From positions 124,001 to 188,000 of the forward strand of contig NZ_JACRVU010000003.1 of the NCBI RefSeq assembly GCF_018811945.1: a stretch of DNA of 64,000 nt, given 5' to 3'. The first letter of the stretch is position 1. Every line of letters begins with the position of its first letter. Both the position numbers and the translations under genes were made by a program. The stretch is from Gluconobacter sp. P1C6_b (lineage in GTDB: Bacteria; Pseudomonadota; Alphaproteobacteria; Acetobacterales; Acetobacteraceae). Shown here piece by piece: positions 58,653 to 64,000 of this stretch. Under the pieces are notes generated by a model, which saw only the letters and a program-made list of their open reading frames with translations, was not told the origin of the DNA and did not search any database.

Positions 58653-60560
58653 ATGTCTCTTTCCTCCCAACCTCATACATTCCGCCTGACTCCGGCGGAC
58701 TATGGCCATCTGGTGGAACAGGCCACTGTCGCGCCTGAACAGTACTGGGAGCGTGAGAGCACACGACTGATTTGGAGCACCACGCCCAGTCAGGCCCATT
58801 GCAGCGAACGCGGCTGGTTTCCGGATGGGGTGCTCAATGCGAGCGTCAACTGCCTGGACCGGCATCTTGAGACGCGCGGCGACCAGAACGCCCTCGTCTG
58901 GCAAGCCGAAGAGACCGATCGTGTTGTGACCTTCACCTATCGGACACTCCACGAGCGCGTCTGCCGCATGGCGAACGTGCTGCGCGAGCAGGGCGTGCAG
59001 ACCGGGGACCGGGTTGCCATTCACCTGCCGTCCGTCCCCGAAGGCCTGATCGCCATGCTCGCCTGCGCGCGGATCGGAGCCATCCACGTGGTTCTTTTCG
59101 GCGGGTTTTCTCCGGAAGCGATTGCAGACCGACTGGCTGACAGTGGCGCAGTGCTGGTCATTACTGCCAATATGGGACGCCGCGGCCCCAAACGGATCCC
59201 GTTCAAGACGACGCTGGACGCCGCTCTGGACCTCCGTCCGGAAACTCTCGCCGTCAGGCATGTTCTGGTCGTGAGCGTAACGCAGGATGACGTTGATCTG
59301 ACGGCGGGACGTGACATGTGGCTGACGCCCCTTCTGGATGAGGCATCGGCCGACTGCACTGCGCAGCACATGCCGGCCTCGGCCCCGCTGTTCCTGCTGT
59401 ACACCTCGGGCAGCACCGGAAAGCCCAAAGGGATCGTACATGGCACGGGCGGCTATCTGGTCTGGGCGTCCTACACCCATGAACTGGTTTTCGACCATCA
59501 GGAAGGCGACATCTTCTGGTGCACGGCCGATATCGGCTGGATCACCGGGCATACCTATGGCGTTTATGGCCCCCTGCTGAATGGTGGGACGATTCTGCTG
59601 TTTGAAGGCATGCCGTCCTATCCGGGACCGGGCCGCTGGTGGAGCGTCATTCAGGACCACAAGGTCACGACATTCTATACGTCTCCCACCGCGATCCGGG
59701 CCCTCATGCGCGAAGGGGATGAGGTTGTGCAGCGTCATGATCTCTCCTCCCTGCGCGTTCTGGGGACTGTCGGCGAACCCATCAGCCAGGAGGCCTGGTC
59801 CTGGTTCAATGACCATGTCGGTGGCGGGCGCTGCGCTTTCGTCGATACCTGGTGGCAGACGGAAAGCGGTGGGATCATGATTTCGCCCGTTCCGGGCGCC
59901 GTCCGGGAGAAGCCGGCCTCCGCCACGCTCCCCCTGCCCGGCGTCCATCCGGTTCTTCTGGACGAACGCGGTGCTCCGAAAGAAGGCGCAACGGAAGGTG
60001 TGCTGTGCCTCAGGGGTTCCTGGCCCGGCCGGGCCCTCACGATCTGGAATGATGCTGCCCTTTTCGAGCGCACCTATCTTCAGCCCTATCCCGGCTACTA
60101 TTTCACGGGTGACGGCGCACGGCGTGACGAGGACGGGTATTACTGGATCACCGGGCGCGTTGACGACGTGATCAACGTCTCCGGACACCGGATCGGTTCT
60201 GCCGAAATCGAAGACGCACTGGCGACTGAACTGGCCATTGCAGAGAGTGCTGCGATCGGCGTTCCGCATGACCTCAAGGGACAGGGGATCGTCGTCTATG
60301 TCGTCCCGCGCGATAACGCGCCCGAGGATCTTCACGTCCGGGCCGCGAAGGCCATTACGTCAAAAGTGGGCCGCTATGCGGCGCCGGAGCGCATCCATGT
60401 CGTACCGGACCTTCCCAAGACCCGCTCGGGGAAAAGCGTTCGTCGCCTGCTTCGCAAGATTGCCTGCGGAGAGACCGAAGGATTTGGTGATCTCTCCACC
60501 CTCGCTGATCCTGAAATCGTCGCAACGCTGATCGCGCTGATCCAGGTACCCAAAAGCTGA
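58653..60560 (+). CDS. Acetyl-CoA synthetase (acetate-CoA ligase family)
   Basis: The 635-residue enzyme activates a short acid to its CoA thioester through an adenylate. Motifs are LFLLYTSGSTGKPKGIVHGT (A3), DTWWQTESGG (A5), YYFTGDGARRDEDGYYWITG (A7), RVDDVINVSGHRIGSAEIED (A8) and PKTRSGKSVRRLLRKI, whose Lys is the usual acetylation-controlled residue. Acs and propionyl-CoA synthetase share these, and the closest match by eye is Acs. In acetic acid bacteria this would allow acetate re-use or overoxidation. It stands alone, 116 bases after holA, with a convergent neighbour beyond it. Confidence 0.93.
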   Translation: MSLSSQPHTFRLTPADYGHLVEQATVAPEQYWERESTRLIWSTTPSQAHCSERGWFPDGVLNASVNCLDRHLETRGDQNALVWQAEETDRVVTFTYRTLHERVCRMANVLREQGVQTGDRVAIHLPSVPEGLIAMLACARIGAIHVVLFGGFSPEAIADRLADSGAVLVITANMGRRGPKRIPFKTTLDAALDLRPETLAVRHVLVVSVTQDDVDLTAGRDMWLTPLLDEASADCTAQHMPASAPLFLLYTSGSTGKPKGIVHGTGGYLVWASYTHELVFDHQEGDIFWCTADIGWITGHTYGVYGPLLNGGTILLFEGMPSYPGPGRWWSVIQDHKVTTFYTSPTAIRALMREGDEVVQRHDLSSLRVLGTVGEPISQEAWSWFNDHVGGGRCAFVDTWWQTESGGIMISPVPGAVREKPASATLPLPGVHPVLLDERGAPKEGATEGVLCLRGSWPGRALTIWNDAALFERTYLQPYPGYYFTGDGARRDEDGYYWITGRVDDVINVSGHRIGSAEIEDALATELAIAESAAIGVPHDLKGQGIVVYVVPRDNAPEDLHVRAAKAITSKVGRYAAPERIHVVPDLPKTRSGKSVRRLLRKIACGETEGFGDLSTLADPEIVATLIALIQVPKS

Positions 60561-60577
60561 CTTGTCAGCCCTGACAG

Positions 60578-60614
60578 GGTTCAGACATCGGTCGTGCCGC
60601 CCGATGTCTGAACC
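60578..60614. terminator. 14-bp inverted repeat between convergent genes
   Basis: GGTTCAGACATCGG (60578-60591) and CCGATGTCTGAACC (60601-60614) are a perfect 14-bp dyad with a 9-base loop. It overlaps the last codons and stop of the minus-strand membrane-protein gene and lies 18 bases after the acs-type stop. A weaker TGTCAG-CC-CTGACA repeat precedes it. No T-run follows, so it is a structured 3' end rather than a classical terminator. Confidence 0.6.
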
Positions 60615-60943
60615 GGAATGAGCGCGTCGCTCAGGAACCCGAAGACAACATGCATGAAATAGACGGAAAAAGCCGCGACCAGCAGCACGGCAAACAGCCG
60701 TCCGAAAATCCTGAACGATGCCACAATCAGCGCCCCCAGGAGCAGGAACAGTAGCACCGTCTGTGAGTTTCCCTGTATCCCGAGACTGGCCAGAACGCTG
60801 CGGGCCATGACCTCGATGATCGCCACACCGGCCACAACCACGCCCAGCAGTCCGAGGATCAGACCCCACAACGTATCGAGTATGGATTGCATCACGTGAT
60901 CTGGCACCGATTGAAAGAGGACAAGATCACTCCACAAAGCCAT
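60581..60943 (-). CDS. Small inner-membrane protein, unknown function
   Basis: A 120-residue protein with three hydrophobic segments (WGLILGLLGVVVAGVAIIEV, TVLLFLLLGALIVASFRIFG, FAVLLVAAFSVYFMHVVFGF) and a short polar C-terminus. No family is recognised. The start used has GGAG nine bases upstream. An internal ATG 17 codons later (MQSILDTLWG) is an alternative that keeps all three helices. It is convergent with the acetyl-CoA synthetase gene and shares a 14-bp hairpin at its 3' end. Confidence 0.6.
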   Translation of the reverse strand: MALWSDLVLFQSVPDHVMQSILDTLWGLILGLLGVVVAGVAIIEVMARSVLASLGIQGNSQTVLLFLLLGALIVASFRIFGRLFAVLLVAAFSVYFMHVVFGFLSDALIPVQTSGGTTDV

Positions 60944-61052
60944 TCTCCGCGGCTCCGGTCAACTGTCATCTGCCATGGGGATAGACGAATGTTGGAGCGA
61001 CCGTTACGAAAGGTGATCCTTTCCTGACCGGATTTTCTGACATGGATCATCA

Positions 61053-62033
61053 ATGACGAATTCGCCTGCCCTGCTGCTGACGATCGTTCAGTCCATTCTC
61101 CCGATTCTTGTAACGCTGGGATTTGGCTATTTCGCGGCATACCGAAAGGATTTCGATGCCCAGCAGGCTGGTGTTCTGACACGTCTGGTCATGCTCTACG
61201 CACTTCCCCTGGAACTGCTGGCATCCATTCTCAGTACGCCCCGTAATCAGGTTCTGGCAGCGGGGCCGGTGGCAGCCCTGATCCTGCTCGCCATGATCGG
61301 CGGCTATGGCCTGATCTTTGCCATCCTGCGCGGACTGCTCAAACGCCGTCTGGGCGAAGCGGCCCTGATCGCGATGACCATTACAGGCCCCTCCGTTCCC
61401 TTCATAGGTATTCCCGTCCTGGGACAGATTTTCGGGCCGGCGAGTTCGGTGCCGATTTCAATCGCGTCCCTGGCCATGAATCTGGTTCAGCTTCCCATCA
61501 CCCTTATCCTGATGGGACATGACCGCGGCACCCGCCATCGCGTGGAGACTGAAGGGGAAGCCCGGAACGAACTCCGCGAGCTTCTGGGGCATCTGATGCA
61601 TTCCTGCCGGGAGCCGGTCGTCTGGGTTCCGATGATGGCGCTTGTCCTGGTCAGTGCCGGCGCCTTCCTGCCACAGTTTCTGAAGGGCTCGCTTCAGCTG
61701 CTCGGCCGCACGACAGGTGGCGCGGCACTGTTCGCATCAGGCGTGGTGCTCTTCACGCGTCAAGTAAAATTCAGCCCTCTGGTCGGCGTGATCGTCAGCG
61801 TCCGGAATATCATTATTCCCGGAATCATCTATGTGCTGGCCCGTCTGTGGCATCTTCCCCTGCCCGCACTTCAGGAGAGCGTCCTGACGATGGCGATCCC
61901 CAGTGCGTCGATCAACGTCATCCTTGCCATGCGCTATCATGTTCTGGAACGTGAAATTGCATCCGTTCTGTTCTTTGGAACGTTAAGTTCAATCTTCACG
62001 ATGGCATTTTTCATTTGGCTGACAGGTGCATGA
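61053..62033 (+). CDS. AEC-family (auxin efflux carrier type) transporter
   Basis: The 326-residue protein has about ten hydrophobic helices arranged as two inverted repeats. Characteristic residues are LPILVTLGFGYFAAYRKDFD at the start, LVMLYALPLELLASILST, and the discontinuous helix region GPSVPFIGIPVLGQIFG. AEC members carry organic acids such as malonate or auxin-like compounds, and the substrate here is unknown. Its stop overlaps the next gene as ATGA, a sign of translational coupling to a tyrosine phosphatase. Confidence 0.88.
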   Translation: MTNSPALLLTIVQSILPILVTLGFGYFAAYRKDFDAQQAGVLTRLVMLYALPLELLASILSTPRNQVLAAGPVAALILLAMIGGYGLIFAILRGLLKRRLGEAALIAMTITGPSVPFIGIPVLGQIFGPASSVPISIASLAMNLVQLPITLILMGHDRGTRHRVETEGEARNELRELLGHLMHSCREPVVWVPMMALVLVSAGAFLPQFLKGSLQLLGRTTGGAALFASGVVLFTRQVKFSPLVGVIVSVRNIIIPGIIYVLARLWHLPLPALQESVLTMAIPSASINVILAMRYHVLEREIASVLFFGTLSSIFTMAFFIWLTGA

Positions 62034-62497
62034 CCAGTTTTCTTTTCGTATGTACGGGCAATATCTGCCGCTCACCTCTGGCCGAACTGGCCATGCGCCG
62101 CGAAGCCAGCCTTCGCGGACTGACCCTCGATATCGACTCTGCGGCAACCGGACGCTGGAATCTCGGCGAGGCTCCTGACCCCCGTGCCCGTGTCGTCGCG
62201 TCCAGACAGGGTCTGGATGCGTCACCGCTTCGGGCACGCCTGGTCACCGAAGAAGACTTCGACCGGTTTGACCACGTCATTGCGATGGACCGCTCCCATC
62301 TCGCCATCCTCAGACAGATGCGCCCTCACCAGTCAAAAGCGCGCCTTTCCCTGATGCTGGATCATATTCCCACCCGTGCCGGACAGGACGTCATCGACCC
62401 CTATTACGGTCCGGATGAAGGGTTCGTAACGACATGGGAGGACGTCGAGGCCGCTTGTGCAGCCCTTGCCAGAACAGTTCTTGGTCCCCGCCTCTGA
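62030..62497 (+). CDS. Low-molecular-weight protein tyrosine phosphatase
   Basis: The 155-residue enzyme has the P-loop FVCTGNICRSPLAELAMR (catalytic Cys and Arg of the C-x5-R motif), a basic HVIAMDRSHLAILRQM middle, and DVIDPYYGPDEGF, the acid loop with the general-acid Asp. It dephosphorylates tyrosine or arginine residues of cytoplasmic proteins, or relates to exopolysaccharide-linked kinases in other bacteria, but no such kinase lies nearby. The start overlaps the AEC gene's stop by four bases. A longer upstream reading is not needed. Confidence 0.94.
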   Translation: MTSFLFVCTGNICRSPLAELAMRREASLRGLTLDIDSAATGRWNLGEAPDPRARVVASRQGLDASPLRARLVTEEDFDRFDHVIAMDRSHLAILRQMRPHQSKARLSLMLDHIPTRAGQDVIDPYYGPDEGFVTTWEDVEAACAALARTVLGPRL

Positions 62498-62534
62498 AGC
62501 TTATAGCTTGAGCGGAACAGAAATGGAGATTCCC

Positions 62535-63467
62535 ATGTCATCCAAACCTGACATTCTGACGATTGATCCCCTCGTGCCGGTCATGAAGGAAAGGCTGGAG
62601 AAATCGTTTACACTCCACCCCTATACATCGCTGGAAAACCTGAAGAGCATTGCTCCTGCCATTCGCGGGATCACGACAGGTGGCGGATCCGGGGTTCCTT
62701 CCGAAATCATGGACGCCCTGCCCAATCTTGAAGTCATTTCCGTTAACGGTGTGGGCACGGACCGCATCAATCTTGATGAAGCAAGACGCCGCAACATCGG
62801 GGTCGCCACAACCCAGAACACCCTGACGGACGACGTGGCCGACATGGCTGTCGCGCTGATGATGACAGTGATGCGGGGTATCGTAACGAACGATGCCTTC
62901 GTCCGTGCTGGAAAATGGCCTTCAGCCACGCCTCCCCTCGGACGAAGCCTGACACGGAAAAAAGTGGGCATCGCAGGATTTGGACATATCGGCCAGGCGA
63001 TTGCCAAACGCGTCTCGGCGTTCGGAATGGAGGTGGCCTACTTCAACTCACACGCCCGACCTGAAAGCACTTGCCACTTCGAGCCTGATCTGAAGGCGCT
63101 GGCAACCTGGTGCGACGTCCTGATCCTGGCGGTCTCAGGCGGTCCACGGTCCGCCAACATGATCGACAGGGACATCCTGAATGCTCTGGGCAAGGACGGC
63201 TTCCTGGTCAATATCGCGCGAGGAACAGTAGTGGACGAAGCAGCACTTCTAAGCGCCCTGCAGGAAAAACGCATCGCCGGCGCCGGACTGGACGTTTTCC
63301 AGAACGAACCGAATATCAATCCGGCTTTTCTAAGCCTGCCCAACACCGTTCTGCAGGCCCATCAGGCATCGGCCACAGTCGAAACCAGAACAGCCATGGC
63401 TCATCTGGTCGTGGACAACCTCATTGCCTATTTCACCGACAAAACCCTGCTTACGCCCGTAATCTAA
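62535..63467 (+). CDS. D-2-hydroxyacid dehydrogenase, probable 2-ketoaldonate reductase
   Basis: At 310 residues it has the NAD(P)-binding GVAGFGHIGQAIAKR-type motif (KKVGIAGFGHIGQAIAKRVS), catalytic Arg in LVNIARGTVVDEAAL, Glu in DVFQNEPNINPAF and His in VLQAHQASATVETR. A substrate-loop segment near SVNGVGTDRINLDEARRRNI matches glyoxylate/hydroxypyruvate and 2-ketogluconate reductases. Residues after the beta-2 strand (NSHARPE) suggest NADPH preference. The size and type resemble the 2-ketogluconate reductase known from Gluconobacter, but I cannot prove the substrate from sequence alone. GGAG six bases upstream fixes the ATG at 62535. It is convergent with the NAD kinase gene, three bases apart. 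Confidence 0.82.
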   Translation: MSSKPDILTIDPLVPVMKERLEKSFTLHPYTSLENLKSIAPAIRGITTGGGSGVPSEIMDALPNLEVISVNGVGTDRINLDEARRRNIGVATTQNTLTDDVADMAVALMMTVMRGIVTNDAFVRAGKWPSATPPLGRSLTRKKVGIAGFGHIGQAIAKRVSAFGMEVAYFNSHARPESTCHFEPDLKALATWCDVLILAVSGGPRSANMIDRDILNALGKDGFLVNIARGTVVDEAALLSALQEKRIAGAGLDVFQNEPNINPAFLSLPNTVLQAHQASATVETRTAMAHLVVDNLIAYFTDKTLLTPVI

Positions 63468-63470
63468 GAC

Positions 63471-64000
63471 CTATGCCACGAACTGTTCGGCAATGATCCG
63501 CTCTGAAAGGCCGTGATCAGGATCGAACAGGATCGTGGCTTTCCGGGAGCGGTCTTCCCGAACAACAACCTCCGCCACATCACGGATTTCGGTAAAATCC
63601 GCTACAGCCGCTGTTGCCCTCTTCTCGGTATCAAGCAGTGTCAATTTAACGACTGCGCTCGACGGCAGCAGAGCCCCCCGCCAACGACGAGGCCGAAAAG
63701 CGGAAATTGGTGTAAGAGGAAGAATATTGGCGCTCAAAGGCACAATAGGTCCGTGGGCGGACAGGTTGTAAGCTGTCGAACCGGCCGGTGTGGAAACGAT
63801 TATGCCGTCACAAATCAGTTCTTCAAGTCGCAACCGACCATCTATTTCTATCCGGATACGGGACGTCTGACGTGTCTGACGGAAAAGAAACACATCATTG
63901 AATGCCAGTGCGCTTTTGACTTCTCCCTCCACTGTCGTAGCGGTCATGTGCAGTGGGTGAAGAACCGAAGGCTGAGCATTTTCGAGACGCTTTAAAAGGT
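63471..64000 (-). CDS. nadK: NAD kinase, truncated by the window edge
   Basis: The C-terminal 175 or so residues of NAD kinase: the frame is open to the right edge ([18 protein letters not shown] at the edge) and contains [20 protein letters not shown] and [20 protein letters not shown], the NAD-binding and catalytic region of PpnK, then the beta-strand-rich end. The enzyme makes NADP from NAD and ATP or polyphosphate. The N-terminus with its GGDG motif lies beyond the window. The nearby reductase may consume NADPH, a plausible but unproved link. Confidence 0.9.
   Translation of the reverse strand, partial: LLKRLENAQPSVLHPLHMTATTVEGEVKSALAFNDVFLFRQTRQTSRIRIEIDGRLRLEELICDGIIVSTPAGSTAYNLSAHGPIVPLSANILPLTPISAFRPRRWRGALLPSSAVVKLTLLDTEKRATAAVADFTEIRDVAEVVVREDRSRKATILFDPDHGLSERIIAEQFVA

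Overview
The window looks like chromosomal DNA of an acetic acid bacterium (Acetobacteraceae, most like Gluconobacter). This is inferred from the fairly GC-rich alphaproteobacterial protein sequences, the alphaproteobacterial leuS-lptE-holA order, an FzlA homologue, a polyol permease of the RbtT/DalT type, a 310-residue reductase resembling Gluconobacter 2-ketoaldonate reductases, and several envelope and efflux genes. No species call is made without a search.

Positions 1-3600 hold the end of one RND efflux operon (tail of the pump gene plus its outer-membrane lipoprotein), two very small membrane proteins and a polyol permease. From 3927 to 32009 there is one unbroken minus-strand block of translation and transcription genes. 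In transcription order it reads rplK-rplA-rplJ-rplL-rpoB-rpoC-rpsL-rpsG-tuf-rpsJ-rplC-rplD-rplW-rplB-rpsS-rplV-rpsC-rplP-rpmC-rpsQ-rplN-rplX-rplE-rpsN-rpsH-rplF-rplR-rpsE-rpmD-rplO-secY-adk-rpsM-rpsK-rpoA-rplQ, closed by a strong terminator at 3870-3904. fusA is missing from the str segment, and secE-nusG are missing from the front of rplK. Several strong hairpins and two good promoters (before rpsM and before rpsL) divide the block.

Directly upstream of rplK lies a second RND efflux operon (membrane fusion protein, pump, outer-membrane factor), preceded by a two-component system and rmuC. Then come a small lipoprotein, an HI0933-type flavoprotein, an FzlA-like division protein and the divergent minC-minD-minE set with a YidB-like gene. 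A Tat-exported yellow/major-royal-jelly-like protein and a TonB-dependent receptor are divergently arranged around a region with two palindromes.

The most striking element is at 50725-51030 (minus strand). It is a tRNA-Arg gene with anticodon CCU split after anticodon base 36 by a 229-nt group I intron whose core closely resembles the small IC3 introns of bacterial tRNAs. It carries no ORF. A SARP-like (BTAD) regulator follows, then a DUF3576 lipoprotein-leuS-lptE-holA cluster, an acetyl-CoA synthetase, a small membrane protein, an AEC-family carrier coupled to a low-molecular-weight tyrosine phosphatase, the hydroxyacid dehydrogenase, and a NAD kinase cut by the right edge of the window.
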